A DNA stretch of 64,000 nt from Ochrobactrum sp. BTU1 (GTDB lineage: Bacteria; Pseudomonadota; Alphaproteobacteria; Rhizobiales; Rhizobiaceae), in assembly GCA_018798825.1 (NCBI GenBank), contig CP076354.1, forward strand, positions 1,736,001-1,800,000, written 5' to 3'. Under the pieces are notes generated by a model, which searched no databases, had not been told where the DNA came from, and saw only the letters and a program-made list of their open reading frames with translations. Both the position numbers and the translations under genes were made by a program. Positions 45,053-54,634 of the stretch are shown here, in pieces (the first letter of the stretch is position 1; each line of letters begins with the position of its first letter).

Positions 45053-46199
45053 TAATAGCCAAGCTTCGGACAAAGCTCTCAAGCTGAAACGCTTCCTGAT
45101 CGAAGAAGCGAAAGCTGTCGGCTTTGATGCGGTCGCTTTCACAGGGCCGGACGCTATTCCGCAGGCACCTCAGCGCTTGCGGCAATATATTGCCGATGGC
45201 CACCACGCGGACATGCTTTGGATGGAAGAGACCGAAGAGCGCAGGGCCAACCCTAGCGTTCTCTGGCCGGAAGTGCGTTCGATCATGGTGCTTGCCATGA
45301 ATTACGGTCCGGATAGCAACCCGCTCAGCATTCTTGAACATAAAGACCGGGCGGCAATCTCGGTCTATGCCCAGAACCGCGATTATCACGACATCATCAA
45401 GGGCAAGCTCAAGCACATCGCAAGCCGCTTTGCTGCACGCGCCGGACAGGACGTAAAAGTCTTCGTCGATACGGCACCTGTGATGGAGAAGCCGCTTGCG
45501 CAGGCCGCGGGCCTTGGCTGGCAGGGAAAACACACCAATCTGGTCAGTCGCGAACTCGGGTCGTGGCTGTTCTTAGGCTCGATCTTCACAACGGCTGAAA
45601 TTCCGCCGGATGAACCGGATCGCGATCATTGTGGCTCCTGCCGCGCCTGTCTCGATGCCTGTCCGACAAAAGCTTTCCCCTCACCTTACCGGATCGATGC
45701 GGGACGCTGCATTTCCTATCTCACCATCGAGAACAAGGGGCCGATTCCACACGAGTTCCGCAAAGCCATGGGCAACCGCATCTATGGTTGTGACGATTGC
45801 CTTTCAGTTTGTCCGTGGAACAAGTTCGCGCAAGCGACCAGCGAGATGAAGCTGAAAGCCCGCGATGATCTCAAGGCACCAAAGCTTGCAGATTTTCTTG
45901 CACTCGACGATCCGGCCTTCCGCACACTGTTTTCGGGTTCACCCGTCAAACGCATCGGTCGCGACCGTTTTCTGCGCAATGTGTTGATCGCAACCGGCAA
46001 TTCGGAAGACCAGACGCTGGTGCCGCACGTGGAAAGCCTGCTTGAAGATCTGGCACCTGTTGTGCGTGGTGCTGCTGTCTGGGCTTTGAAACAGCTCGTA
46101 AGCACAGATCGTTTCAAAATTTCACAGAAACGTCTGGCCTCACGCGAAGAGGATGCTACGGTGCGCGCAGAATGGAGCTTAGAGCACCAGTCTGATTAA
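45033..46199 (+). CDS. queG: Epoxyqueuosine reductase
   Basis: A 388-residue cobalamin and [4Fe-4S] enzyme that makes queuosine from epoxyqueuosine in tRNA, the last pathway step. Ferredoxin-like clusters: CGSCRACLDACPTKAFP and CDDCLSVCPW; the N-terminal domain has the YGPDSNPL block and GWQGKHTNL. It starts inside the GST gene. The last six residues LEHQSD and the TAA are encoded by an inserted AGCGCATCCC repeat. Confidence 0.96.
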   Translation: MATSTSDNSQASDKALKLKRFLIEEAKAVGFDAVAFTGPDAIPQAPQRLRQYIADGHHADMLWMEETEERRANPSVLWPEVRSIMVLAMNYGPDSNPLSILEHKDRAAISVYAQNRDYHDIIKGKLKHIASRFAARAGQDVKVFVDTAPVMEKPLAQAAGLGWQGKHTNLVSRELGSWLFLGSIFTTAEIPPDEPDRDHCGSCRACLDACPTKAFPSPYRIDAGRCISYLTIENKGPIPHEFRKAMGNRIYGCDDCLSVCPWNKFAQATSEMKLKARDDLKAPKLADFLALDDPAFRTLFSGSPVKRIGRDRFLRNVLIATGNSEDQTLVPHVESLLEDLAPVVRGAAVWALKQLVSTDRFKISQKRLASREEDATVRAEWSLEHQSD

Positions 46200-46279
46200 G
46201 TCAGATTGGTGCATCTCAAGCTTTTGTTTAAACGCGCATCTTTTCCGAAAACCGTTTCACACTTTTCGGGATGCGCTCT
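46180..46279 (-). repeat. AGCGCATCCC-family repeat, inverse copy that encodes the queG C-terminus
   Basis: The second hairpin (TAGAGCACCAGTCTGATT / AAGTCAGATTGGTGC) comes first and contains the queG end. The first hairpin follows (GCGCATCTTTTCCGAAAACC...TTTTCGGGATGCGCTCT). Reverse orientation relative to the copies at 35966, 39599 and 43142. Confidence 0.92.
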
Positions 46280-46293
46280 GGAGGATAGCTAGA

Positions 46294-47163
46294 ATGCGCA
46301 TTTTTCTGTTTGGAGCCGGTTATTCTGCGAGAGCCTTTTCCCGCCTGATGACCGGAGAGGCAGAGCGCATCGATGGCACCACCCGCAACGAGCAGAATTT
46401 CCCCCTCCTCGAAAAATCCGGCATCGCACCGATCATCTTCGACGGCGAAACCGCCTCGCCTGATCTGATCGACCGCCTTGCAAAATCAACCCATGTCGTC
46501 ATTTCGATTTCGCCGCGCGAAAGCGGCGATCCATCGCTTGCAATTGTTGAGGAGGCTTTACGCCGCCCCGGCAATACCATTCGCTGGATCGGCTATCTCT
46601 CGACGGTAGGTGTTTACGGAAATCATGACGGCAACTGGATTGATGAAACAGCACCTTTAGCCCCGACATCGCGCCGTTCGCTTGAACGTGTGGAAGCGGA
46701 AAGCGCATCGGAAGCACTAAGCGAACGCCATGGCACACCGGTAGCACTTCTGCGTCTGTCGGGCATCTATGGTCCAGGCCGCAATGCATTCGTCAACCTG
46801 GAACGCGGCACCGCGCGGCGCATCATCAAGGACGGTCAGGTCTTCAACCGCATCCATGTGGATGATATCGCCGGAAGCCTGCGTTTTCTGGCAGGCACCA
46901 ATAGTGGTGGCGCCTTCAACATCACCGATAGCGAACCCGCCCCGCCACAGGATGTCGTCGCTTATGCCGCCGAGTTGATGGGCGTTGCCATCCCGCCGGA
47001 AATTCCATTTGAACAGGCTGACCTCACGCCGATGGGACGCTCATTCTACGGCGAAAACAAACGCGTCTCCAACCAGCGCATCAAGGCTCTGGGCTATGAT
47101 TTTATCTATCCTGATTACAAAGCAGCCTTTTCGGCCATGTGGCAGGATGATCATTGGCGCTAA
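46294..47163 (+). CDS. YeeZ-like SDR/epimerase-family protein
   Basis: A 289-residue extended-SDR-like protein: FLFGAGYSARAF (3-14), then IGYLSTVGVYGNHDG, RLSGIYGPGR and FNRIHVDDIAG. The active-site YxxxK is absent, as in the YeeZ group, so catalysis is doubtful. The gene starts 15 bp after the repeat, with GGAGG upstream. It probably continues the queG transcript through the repeat. Confidence 0.85.
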   Translation: MRIFLFGAGYSARAFSRLMTGEAERIDGTTRNEQNFPLLEKSGIAPIIFDGETASPDLIDRLAKSTHVVISISPRESGDPSLAIVEEALRRPGNTIRWIGYLSTVGVYGNHDGNWIDETAPLAPTSRRSLERVEAESASEALSERHGTPVALLRLSGIYGPGRNAFVNLERGTARRIIKDGQVFNRIHVDDIAGSLRFLAGTNSGGAFNITDSEPAPPQDVVAYAAELMGVAIPPEIPFEQADLTPMGRSFYGENKRVSNQRIKALGYDFIYPDYKAAFSAMWQDDHWR

Positions 47164-47168
47164 CACAT

Positions 47169-47199
47169 GCCCCCAAAAGTGGATGTCAGTTTTGGGGTG
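47169..47199. repeat. Short hairpin related to the repeat families
   Basis: CCCCAAAA / TTTTGGGG (47171-47178 with 47190-47197) around GTGGATGTCAG, following ACATGC. Its plan resembles the first hairpin of the AGCGCATCCC family, with another arm sequence. It lies just past the epimerase-like gene and could act as its terminator. Confidence 0.5.
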
Positions 47200-47304
47200 A
47201 AGACTGCGTAAAATGAGTAGTTGATTGCCGTTTTGACGAACGCAAAGCATAATCCGGCCCATCGGCTCGAATGATTCGAGCAAAAGTTTTATGGAAAATT
47301 GCCC

Positions 47305-48249
47305 ATGGCAAAGAGATCCAGCTCGAAATTCTGGTCGCGTCTTGTTCTTGCAACCTGTCTTGCCACAATGATCGCACCAGACTTTGTCCCGCAGGCTTTG
47401 GCGCAGGATGCTCCTGCCAAGCAAGCATTCGGCAGCAAAAAACTTCCGGTTCTGGCGCCATCGCCGCAATCCATCGGCTTTTATGCCAAGGGCTGCCTTT
47501 CAGGTGGCGTTGCCCTCCCAATCGATGGCCCCAACTGGCAGGTCATGCGGCTTTCGCGCAATCGCAACTGGGGGCATCCGCGCACCATTGGGCTTCTGGA
47601 AAAACTATCCCGCGACGCCGCAAAAGACGGGTGGCCCGGCCTGCTGGTCGGCGACATTTCACAGCCACGCGGCGGTCCGATGCTGACGGGCCATGCTTCG
47701 CATCAGGTTGGACTTGATGCCGATATCTGGCTGACGCCGATGCCAAAGAAGCGCTTCACCGATGCAGAGCGTGAAAGCGTCTCGGCTGTATCCATGCTGA
47801 AGAAGGATTCGCTTTACGTCGATCCACAGAAGTGGACGCCAGCGCGCACAGCACTCATCAAACACGCTGCCAGCTATCCGGAAGTTGAACGCATCTTCGT
47901 ACATCCCGGCATCAAGAAGCAGCTTTGCGACACCGTAACCGGAGACCGCAGCTGGCTTGGCAAAGTGCGCCCATACTGGGGCCATTTCTATCATTTCCAC
48001 GTCCGACTGCATTGCCAGCCGGGATCACCCGATTGCAAACCGCAGCCAAAAGTGGCGGCGGGTGACGGTTGCGACAAGTCGCTGGCATGGTGGTTTACAG
48101 ATGAACCGTGGAAGCCTGCAAAGCCGTCCAAGGAGCCGCCGAAGAAGCCAAAGCCGGTCATGGTGTCGGATTTGCCAAAGGCATGTGCCGCCGTGCTGAA
48201 TGGCCCGTCGCCGGATTCGATCGCGGATGTTATCTATGGTGCCAATTAA
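47305..48249 (+). CDS. mepA: Penicillin-insensitive murein endopeptidase (MepA, M74)
   Basis: A 314-residue LAS-family zinc peptidase that cuts D-Ala-mDAP cross-links in the periplasm. Signal peptide 1-34 (LVLATCLATMIAPDFVPQALA-Q). Zinc ligands lie in GHASHQVGLDAD and HFYHFHVRLHC. Pairs of cysteines (CLSG, CDTV, CQPGSPDC) suggest disulfides. The Pro/Lys-rich stretch near the end is longer than in the E. coli protein. Confidence 0.93.
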   Translation: MAKRSSSKFWSRLVLATCLATMIAPDFVPQALAQDAPAKQAFGSKKLPVLAPSPQSIGFYAKGCLSGGVALPIDGPNWQVMRLSRNRNWGHPRTIGLLEKLSRDAAKDGWPGLLVGDISQPRGGPMLTGHASHQVGLDADIWLTPMPKKRFTDAERESVSAVSMLKKDSLYVDPQKWTPARTALIKHAASYPEVERIFVHPGIKKQLCDTVTGDRSWLGKVRPYWGHFYHFHVRLHCQPGSPDCKPQPKVAAGDGCDKSLAWWFTDEPWKPAKPSKEPPKKPKPVMVSDLPKACAAVLNGPSPDSIADVIYGAN

Positions 48250-48252
48250 CGT

Positions 48253-48352
48253 ATGTCGCGGAAAAGTGGGAACCGGTTTTCCGATAACGACGTGCGTGGA
48301 AATAAAGAGATAGAGCGGGCGCAATGGCTACTATAAAATGCGACACGCTCTA
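48253..48352. repeat. AGCGCATCCC-family repeat, diverged copy
   Basis: TGTCGCGGAAAAGTGGGAACCGGTTTTCCGATAACGACGTGCG, then TAGAGCGGGCG...GACACGCTCTA. It shares the GGGAACCGGTTTTCCG variant with the copy at 26458. Confidence 0.82.
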
Positions 48353-48443
48353 GCATCTGTCAGAAAACATGCTTTTCACAGACCTATGGTGTCGCTATAG
48401 GTTTCAAACGATTTAGAACGCAAATGACAAGGTTATCAATCTC

Positions 48444-48821
48444 ATGACGGAACGTCTGCGCATTGCCCTGATCGCTCATGATCTGAAGAAGGACGAGATG
48501 GTCGCCTTTGCGCGTACGCATGAGAAAGCCTTGTCTCACTATGATATTGTCGCCACCGGCACCACTGGCGGTCTCATTCAGGAGGCTTGTCCTTCGCTGA
48601 ATATCCATCGCGTCAAAAGCGGCCCGCTTGGCGGCGACCAGCAGATCGGCGCAATGATCGCGGAAGGCACGGTGCAGGCCTTGATTTTCTTCATCGATCC
48701 GCTCTCACCGCTCCCTCACGATGTCGATGTGAAGGCTCTCACCCGTCTGGGCAGCGTCTATGACATTCCGATGGCGCTGAACCCGGCAACAGCCGAAAAG
48801 CTGGTGCAAGTGCTGGACTAA
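48444..48821 (+). CDS. mgsA: Methylglyoxal synthase
   Basis: A 125-residue enzyme turning dihydroxyacetone phosphate into methylglyoxal and phosphate, a bypass that relieves sugar-phosphate stress. Active-site residues seen: His11 ([13 protein letters not shown]), [14 protein letters not shown] with the catalytic Asp, and His in [11 protein letters not shown]. Slightly shorter than the E. coli protein. It precedes glk by 59 bp with no terminator. Confidence 0.96.
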   Translation: MTERLRIALIAHDLKKDEMVAFARTHEKALSHYDIVATGTTGGLIQEACPSLNIHRVKSGPLGGDQQIGAMIAEGTVQALIFFIDPLSPLPHDVDVKALTRLGSVYDIPMALNPATAEKLVQVLD

Positions 48822-48880
48822 TAGAGCCACTCTGAACACGCCCGCAAACAATAAGAACAGTCGAAGCAGCAAGGCAGACC

Positions 48881-49900
48881 ATGATTAACGCTGACCAGAG
48901 TTTCAAGTTTCCCGTCCTCGTCGGCGATATTGGTGGAACCAATGCGCGCTTTGCGCTTCTTGTTGATTCTCATGCAGAGCCTAAAGAATTTCCGGTCGTC
49001 CAGACCGCAGATTATGCAACGATAGACGATGCAATCGAGCAAACGGTTCTCAACCACACTTCCATTCGTCCCCGTTCTGCTATTCTGGCTGTTGCAGGTC
49101 CGGTCGATGGCGATGAGATTGATCTCACCAATTGCGATTGGGTTGTCCGCCCGAAACAGCTGATCGCCAATCTCGGATTTGAAGACGTAACCGTCCTCAA
49201 TGATTTTGAAGCGCAGGCGCTCGCCGTTGTTTCAATTGAAAAAGAATATCTGCATCAGATTGGCGGAAGCGAAGAAGAAGTCGTTGCCACACGCGTCGTG
49301 CTCGGCCCTGGAACGGGCTTAGGCGTTGCAGGTCTTGTGCGCACCAGAACCGCATGGGTTCCCGTTCCCGGTGAAGGTGGCCATATCGACATCGGCCCAC
49401 GCAGCGAGCGTGACTATCAGGTCTTCCCGCATATCGAAACCATCGAAGGCCGTGTAGCGGCCGAACAGATCCTCTGCGGACGCGGTCTGCGCAATCTTTA
49501 TCTCGCAATCTGCGCGGCTGATAAGGTGGCACCCGTTCTAGACACGCCACCCGATATCACTGCAGCAGGTCTTGATGGCAGCAATCCTCAGGCTGTCGAG
49601 ACGCTTGAACTCTTCGTGACCTATCTTGGCCGCATTGCCGGCGATTTGGCCCTCATCTTCAAGGCACATGGCGGCGTCTATCTTTCAGGCGGCATTCCCC
49701 AGCGCATCATGTCTGCGCTGCAGGCCGGATCGTTCCGCGCAGCCTTTGAAGACAAGGCTCCGCATACGCATTTCATGCGCGATATTCCGGTGCGCGTCGT
49801 CGTTCACCCGCTGGCAGCCCTCAGCGGTCTTTCGGCTTTCGCACGTACTCCGATGCGGTTTGAGGTTGCCACCGATGGCCGCCGCTGGCGCGTCAGCTAA
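48881..49900 (+). CDS. glk: Glucokinase
   Basis: A 339-residue ROK-independent glucokinase (Glk family) with [14 protein letters not shown] as the ATP phosphate loop, [21 protein letters not shown] with the catalytic Asp, [11 protein letters not shown] and [11 protein letters not shown]. It phosphorylates glucose for the Entner-Doudoroff or pentose pathways. It follows mgsA, probably in one transcript, and ends with a terminator. Confidence 0.96.
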   Translation: MINADQSFKFPVLVGDIGGTNARFALLVDSHAEPKEFPVVQTADYATIDDAIEQTVLNHTSIRPRSAILAVAGPVDGDEIDLTNCDWVVRPKQLIANLGFEDVTVLNDFEAQALAVVSIEKEYLHQIGGSEEEVVATRVVLGPGTGLGVAGLVRTRTAWVPVPGEGGHIDIGPRSERDYQVFPHIETIEGRVAAEQILCGRGLRNLYLAICAADKVAPVLDTPPDITAAGLDGSNPQAVETLELFVTYLGRIAGDLALIFKAHGGVYLSGGIPQRIMSALQAGSFRAAFEDKAPHTHFMRDIPVRVVVHPLAALSGLSAFARTPMRFEVATDGRRWRVS

Positions 49901-49953
49901 GCGGCTTCGCTTTCTCAGGCATGGTCAAGCGACAAAGATAACGCTATAGAAGC

Positions 49954-49985
49954 GCTGCAATGAAAACACTCATTGCAGCCTTTTG
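49954..49985 (+). terminator. Terminator 3' of glk
   Basis: Ten-bp stem GCTGCAATGA / TCATTGCAGC with a 6-nt loop, then CTTTTG, 54 bp past the stop. Confidence 0.82.
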
Positions 49986-50064
49986 TCGTTTCCAGTCCAA
50001 AAGGACGCGCGAAAATGCATGATCAACGACAGCCAGCGGCTGCTAGATAAAAAGCACTTTGCCC

Positions 50065-51888
50065 GTGAGCCTATTCAAAAAGAAAAAAAATAAGATCGAC
50101 CCGAGCGAAGCCACCCGCGTCATTCGTCGTATGCTATCGGAAAACGGAAGCCAGTATAAGGCGAGCTATGCGATTGCCATCGCTGCTTCGCTGATCGTAG
50201 GCGTTTCCAATGGTGCGCTTGCTTATCTGATGAAGCCGATGATCGACAAGATTTTCTATGAACAGAAGATCGGTCTTATCTGGGTTATCTGCGGCGCCAT
50301 CCTCGGAATTTTCGTGCTTCGCGGACTTTCAAGCTATGTTCAGGCGGTCGAGCTGGCCAAGATTGGCAACAATCTGGTCGCGCGCTATCAGAAGCGCATC
50401 TTCGATCACCTGCTCAAGCTCGGGCTGGATTTCTATAATGATACACGCTCCGGCCATCTGGCAGCGCAGATCAATCAGAATGTGAATGGCATCCGCGATC
50501 TTCTGAACATGACGATTACGTCGATTGCGCGCGATTTCGTCGCGCTGATCGGGCTGATCGGTATGATGTTCTATACCGATCCGTTTATGTCTACGGTTGT
50601 CTTCCTCGTAGGTCCGCCACTTGTGCTGGCGGTTGCCTATATTTCGCGCCGTATCCGGTCCGTCACGCGCGATCTGGTGCATCTCAATTCCCATCTTCTG
50701 GGCGCAATGCAGGAAACTGTGCAGGGCATTTCCATTGTGAAAGCCTTCACCATGGAAGATCAGCTGCGCGGCAAGATCAGCACGCTGATCGATCAGGCTG
50801 AAAACCGCAGCAACAAGATCGCGCGCGTTTCCGAACGCACGACACCTATTGCCGAAATTCTTGCGGGCTGTGCTATCGCAGGCGTTTTGGCCTATAGCGG
50901 CTATAATGCGATCCTCAACCAGCAGCCTCCCGGTGCGATGTTCGCCTTCATCACGGCTCTGCTTCTTGCCTATGATCCGGCACGGCGTCTGGCACGTCTG
51001 CAGGTCGGTCTTGAACGCGCTCTCGTTAATGCACGCATGATCTATGAAGTGCTGGATATTGAGCCTAACCAAGGTGACGCACCTGACGCCAAGCCGCTTA
51101 CGGCTGGCCCCGGCGAGATCGATTTCAAAGACGTTCGCTTCTCTTACAGCGACATCGCGCCCGTTCTGCACGGTGTGAGCTTTACAGCCAAAGCGGGCGA
51201 AACCACAGCGATTGTCGGCGCTTCGGGTGCAGGCAAGTCCACACTGATCAATCTCGTGCAGCGATTCTACGATGTCACCGGTGGGCAGATTCTGTTCGAC
51301 GGACAGGACATCGCCAAAGTGACAAAGGAATCGCTTCGTCACTCCGTGGCCTATGTTTCGCAACAGCCTTATCTGTTTGAAGGAACGATTGCCGACAACA
51401 TCCGCTATGGACGTCCGGATGCAACGCAGGAAGAAATCATCAAGGCGGCAGAGCTTGCCAACGCGCATGAATTCATTCTCCAGCAACCACAGGGCTACGA
51501 TACACCTGTCGGTGAAAACGGTGTGACTCTCTCAGGCGGTCAGCGGCAGCGCCTTTCGATTGCCCGTGCAATCGTGCGCAATGCTCCCGTATTGCTGCTC
51601 GATGAAGCAACATCCGCACTCGACAATGAGTCAGAAAAACGCGTGCAGCAGGCGCTTGATCACATCATGCAGGAGCGCACGACCATCGTCATTGCGCACC
51701 GCCTTTCCACCGTCGTCAATGCCGACCGCATCGTTGTCATGGAAGCAGGTCATGTGGTTGAAGAAGGTCGTCATAACGATCTCATCACAATACCCAATGG
51801 TGTCTATGCCCGCTTCTACCAGCTTCAGAGCGGCAAGGACGACATGCTGATCGGGAACACTGTTACAGAGGAAAAATCCAATGGCTGA
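50065..51888 (+). CDS. MsbA-like ABC exporter (permease fused to ATPase)
   Basis: A 607-residue half-transporter of the MsbA/lipid exporter group. A basic start (SLFKKKKNK), six membrane helices (about 40-320), then the ATPase domain with GASGAGKST (Walker A), [11 protein letters not shown] (signature) and [12 protein letters not shown] (Walker B). MsbA flips lipid A-core to the outer leaflet. Identity is likely but not certain. The start is the GTG at 50065 or the TTG two codons before. It overlaps dapB by 8 bp. Confidence 0.85.
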   Translation: MSLFKKKKNKIDPSEATRVIRRMLSENGSQYKASYAIAIAASLIVGVSNGALAYLMKPMIDKIFYEQKIGLIWVICGAILGIFVLRGLSSYVQAVELAKIGNNLVARYQKRIFDHLLKLGLDFYNDTRSGHLAAQINQNVNGIRDLLNMTITSIARDFVALIGLIGMMFYTDPFMSTVVFLVGPPLVLAVAYISRRIRSVTRDLVHLNSHLLGAMQETVQGISIVKAFTMEDQLRGKISTLIDQAENRSNKIARVSERTTPIAEILAGCAIAGVLAYSGYNAILNQQPPGAMFAFITALLLAYDPARRLARLQVGLERALVNARMIYEVLDIEPNQGDAPDAKPLTAGPGEIDFKDVRFSYSDIAPVLHGVSFTAKAGETTAIVGASGAGKSTLINLVQRFYDVTGGQILFDGQDIAKVTKESLRHSVAYVSQQPYLFEGTIADNIRYGRPDATQEEIIKAAELANAHEFILQQPQGYDTPVGENGVTLSGGQRQRLSIARAIVRNAPVLLLDEATSALDNESEKRVQQALDHIMQERTTIVIAHRLSTVVNADRIVVMEAGHVVEEGRHNDLITIPNGVYARFYQLQSGKDDMLIGNTVTEEKSNG

Positions 51889-52705
51889 TAGTGCAGAAAT
51901 CGGGCTCGTTGTTGTGGGCGCAAATGGTCGAATGGGACAGGCTCTCATCCGCGCCATCCACGCGATTGACGGCGTGCGTCTCACTGGCGCCATTGCGCGT
52001 CCCGGCTCGCCATTTCTGGGCAAGGATGCTGGCGAAGTGGCAGGAGTGGGCAATCTCGGTGTCGCGATTACCGATGATCCGCTGCCGGTTTTTGCAAAGG
52101 CGCAAGGCGTGCTCGACTTCACCACGCCAGCGACAACGCTCAACTATGCAGGCCTCGCAGCACAGGCACGCATTGCGCATATTATTGGCACCACGGGCCT
52201 TTCCGTCGAAGACGAAGAAAAGATCCGCGCCGCAGCGCGACATGCCACAATCGTCAAATCCGGCAATATGAGCCTTGGCGTCAATTTGTTGTCCGGTCTC
52301 ATCAAGAAAGCAGCACAGGCGCTCGGCCCTGAAGATTTCGACATCGAAATCCTCGAAATGCACCACAAGCACAAGGTTGACGCGCCTTCCGGCACCGCCC
52401 TGCTGCTTGGTGAAGCAGCAGCGCAAGGTCGCGCGATCAATCTCGCAGAAAAGAGCGTGCGCGTGCGCGACGGTCACACCGGCCCGCGTGAGCAGGGCAC
52501 AATCGGCTTTGCAACCCTGCGCGGCGGCTCGGTTATCGGTGACCATGAAGTGATTCTTGCTGGCGAAGGCGAGCGCATCACCCTCGCCCATCATGCTCAG
52601 GACCGCACAATCTTTGCGCGCGGCGCGGTGAAAGCCGCTCTTTGGGCACATGGAAAGAAACCCGGTCTTTATTCCATGCTCGATGTTCTTGGACTTAACG
52701 ACTAA
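51881..52705 (+). CDS. dapB: 4-hydroxy-tetrahydrodipicolinate reductase
   Basis: A 274-residue reductase of lysine/DAP synthesis: [12 protein letters not shown] (11-22), TTGLSVEDE and the substrate motif [15 protein letters not shown] with the catalytic His and Lys. The start codon lies in the last codons of the ABC exporter gene, so translation is coupled. gpmA follows 28 bp later. Confidence 0.97.
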   Translation: MADSAEIGLVVVGANGRMGQALIRAIHAIDGVRLTGAIARPGSPFLGKDAGEVAGVGNLGVAITDDPLPVFAKAQGVLDFTTPATTLNYAGLAAQARIAHIIGTTGLSVEDEEKIRAAARHATIVKSGNMSLGVNLLSGLIKKAAQALGPEDFDIEILEMHHKHKVDAPSGTALLLGEAAAQGRAINLAEKSVRVRDGHTGPREQGTIGFATLRGGSVIGDHEVILAGEGERITLAHHAQDRTIFARGAVKAALWAHGKKPGLYSMLDVLGLND

Positions 52706-52733
52706 CTAACAATTATCCCAACGGAGTGCTGCG

Positions 52734-53354
52734 ATGTCTCGTACCCTCGTCCTGGTCCGCCATGGCCAAAGCGAATGGAACCTCAAGAACCTGTTTACCG
52801 GCTGGCGCGATCCGGGCCTAACCGAACAGGGCCACGCCGAAGCTAAAGCTGCCGGTGAACGCCTGAAGGCCGCAGGCCTCAAGTTTGACCTCGCATATAC
52901 TTCGGGTCTGTCGCGCGCGCAGGTCACATGCCAGCACATTCTTGACGAGCTCGGCCAGTCCGATCTTGAAACGATCCGCGATCAGGCTTTGAACGAACGC
53001 GATTACGGCGATCTTTCCGGCCTTAATAAAGACGACGCACGCGAAAAGTGGGGCGAAGAGCAGGTTCACATCTGGCGCCGTTCTTACGACGTCCCTCCTC
53101 CAGGCGGCGAAAGCCTGAAGGATACCGGCGCACGCGTCTGGCCTTATTACCTGCACACCATCCAGCCGCATGTGCTGCGTGGCGAAACCATCCTGGTTGC
53201 AGCCCACGGCAATTCGCTGCGCGCGCTCATCATGGCGCTCGATGGCCTGACACCGGAAGAGATTCTCAAGCAGGAACTCAATACCGGCGTGCCAATCGTC
53301 TACAAGCTGAACGCCGATTCGACCGTCGCTTCCAAGGAAGTGCTTTCTGCATAA
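52734..53354 (+). CDS. gpmA: 2,3-bisphosphoglycerate-dependent phosphoglycerate mutase
   Basis: A 206-residue glycolytic mutase. The phospho-acceptor His is in VRHGQSEWN (8-16), the second in AAHGNSLR, with Glu in [12 protein letters not shown]. It is the short alphaproteobacterial form; E. coli GpmA has about 250 residues. The gene follows dapB and is expected in the same operon. GGAG lies before the ATG. Confidence 0.97.
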   Translation: MSRTLVLVRHGQSEWNLKNLFTGWRDPGLTEQGHAEAKAAGERLKAAGLKFDLAYTSGLSRAQVTCQHILDELGQSDLETIRDQALNERDYGDLSGLNKDDAREKWGEEQVHIWRRSYDVPPPGGESLKDTGARVWPYYLHTIQPHVLRGETILVAAHGNSLRALIMALDGLTPEEILKQELNTGVPIVYKLNADSTVASKEVLSA

Positions 53355-53364
53355 TGATTTTTCG

Positions 53365-53391
53365 GGCGCGGCAGCAATTACGCACCGCGCC
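53365..53391 (+). terminator. Possible terminator 3' of gpmA
   Basis: GGCGCGG / CCGCGCC stem with a 13-nt loop, 11 bp past the stop. There is only a weak T-rich run after it (TGATCTCTGTTTT). Confidence 0.45.
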
Positions 53392-53480
53392 TGATCTCTG
53401 TTTTCATCTCGGTTGCCCGGCCTTTTTCAGCCTTCACGACAGGAATGTGAAAAAAAGCTGATTGAAGTGCGAAATCGTGA

Positions 53481-53508
53481 TTGACAGAGACAGGCCGACC
53501 CCTTAGAT
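53481..53508 (+). promoter_or_regulatory. Probable promoter of tRNA-Leu
   Basis: A perfect -35 TTGACA (53481-53486), a 16-bp spacer, then TTAGAT (53503-53508) as a weak -10, 12 bp before the tRNA gene. Confidence 0.5.
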
Positions 53509-53519
53509 CGGTCCTCGTC

Positions 53520-53606
53520 GCCCAGATGGCGGAATTGGTAGACGCACCAGCTTCAGGTGCTGGCGCTCGCAAGGGCGTGGAGGTTCGAGTCCTCTTCTGG
53601 GCACCA
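53520..53606 (+). tRNA. tRNA-Leu(CAG)
   Basis: Full cloverleaf with encoded CCA: acceptor GCCCAGA / TCTGGGC with discriminator A, anticodon stem CCAGC / GCTGG, anticodon CAG at 53554-53556, a long class II variable arm (GCGCTCGCAAGGGCG) and T-loop GGTTCGAGTCC. It reads CUG codons. Confidence 0.98.
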
Positions 53607-53999
53607 TTTCCAAGTCTTCAGACCACTACCAAGGTCCAGAAGCACCCCAAAAAGCCCGCGCAAGCGGGCTTTTTTGTTGCCTGTGTTTGCCCATTGAGCC
53701 AAGCACCAAACGGTTCGGCAAAGACCGAAATCACATCTCATTGCGCAAACACATAAGCGTGATCTGAGCTACTCCAAACCAGAATGAAACTGAAAATCAA
53801 CGGTTTCAAAATAGACCACGCATCGGGTGGGTTTGGATGAAATCATGGCCGTATATGGCACATGAATGGAAGCGATTTGTTCTTCGATAGAGCATTTCGA
53901 AACCGCAGTCTTTTCACTCAACTGACGAGCTTTCCGGCATCCTTCCCAACGGGTGGGTTTCCCGAACGCTTGAGTTCGAAAACCATAGGAAATGAAAAT
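53607..53999. other. 393-bp spacer after tRNA-Leu
   Basis: It contains the tRNA terminator in its first 70 bp. The rest is non-coding as far as I see, with the promoter of the small lipoprotein gene presumably in its last third. No integrase or att-like duplication of the tRNA 3' end was found. Confidence 0.55.
53650..53676 (+). terminator. Terminator 3' of tRNA-Leu
   Basis: Stem AGCCCGC / GCGGGCT with a GCAA tetraloop, then six T residues, 44 bp after the tRNA. Confidence 0.93.
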
Positions 54000-54146
54000 A
54001 TGAAGAAGCAGACACTCTCCCTCATCGCTGTAATGCTTATTGCTGTGGCAGCAGCGGGATGTCAGTCGACGGACAACAAGACACGCGACTGGGGCAACAA
54101 CAGGTCGGACGCACCTAGCCGCTCTGCAACGTCACAGTCCATGTAA
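54000..54146 (+). CDS. Small lipoprotein
   Basis: A 48-residue protein with a type II signal and lipobox VAAAGC (cysteine at 21), followed by a polar mature part (QSTDNKTRDWGNNRSD). AGGAA lies 9-10 nt upstream of the ATG. It resembles entericidin-sized lipoproteins but has no specific similarity I recognise. Terminator downstream. Confidence 0.8.
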   Translation: MKKQTLSLIAVMLIAVAAAGCQSTDNKTRDWGNNRSDAPSRSATSQSM

Positions 54147-54188
54147 GGAATTGGGGCTACGCCGCGCGCGTGGCTACAGTCATAAAAT

Positions 54189-54220
54189 GAAAAAGGCCGG
54201 CAAATTGCCCGGCCTTTTTT
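54189..54220 (+). terminator. Terminator 3' of the small lipoprotein gene
   Basis: Eleven-bp stem AAAAAGGCCGG / CCGGCCTTTTT with an 8-nt loop and T-run. Confidence 0.93.
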
Positions 54221-54404
54221 ACGCTGTCATCAGTGCTGGTACATCCGCAGTCACGACAACAGCTATAACGCCATAGTGAGCGTGATTGGTTAATAAATGG
54301 TTAACGAACAATGGCTTCGTAATCTCGCAATGCTTTGGGCCTTGCCACATGCGAGAACTCCGCGCATCCTTCATTCAAGAATTGCGATTTGAAGGACAAA
54401 TCAG

Positions 54405-54569
54405 ATGGAGCAACCTGCCTATGACCTTGAGTTTGGGGAGATGATCCGCTGGCTCCGCGAGCACGGGCTTATTCTGCAGTCCGATCTTGAAGGCAATGCC
54501 GAACTCTCTACGCGCGCAGAGCGGTTGGGGCGCAAACGTCGGCGTGAGGCAGAACAGACAAAACAATAG
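54405..54569 (+). CDS. Small charged protein, 54 residues
   Basis: ATG at 54405 with AAGGA 7 nt upstream; ends at TAG 54567-54569. MEQPAYDLEFGEMIRWLREH opens it, and the C-terminal third is very basic (ERLGRKRRREAEQTKQ), so nucleic acid or membrane contact is conceivable. No family recognised. It precedes the lysoplasmalogenase gene by 65 bp and may share its transcript. Confidence 0.55.
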   Translation: MEQPAYDLEFGEMIRWLREHGLILQSDLEGNAELSTRAERLGRKRRREAEQTKQ

Positions 54570-54634
54570 TGGGATTTACAGGCTCAAGAACAATAATCAT
54601 ATCAGCCTGGGACGAAGCAAAAGGGGGGAGAACA

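Noticed and set aside
50329..51486. 385-codon frame opposite the ABC exporter
   Set aside because: Shadow frame; the plus strand carries Walker and signature motifs throughout.
53520..53999. tRNA-Leu as an integration site of a genomic island
   Set aside because: No integrase, no repeat of the tRNA 3' end, and the flanking genes are ordinary.
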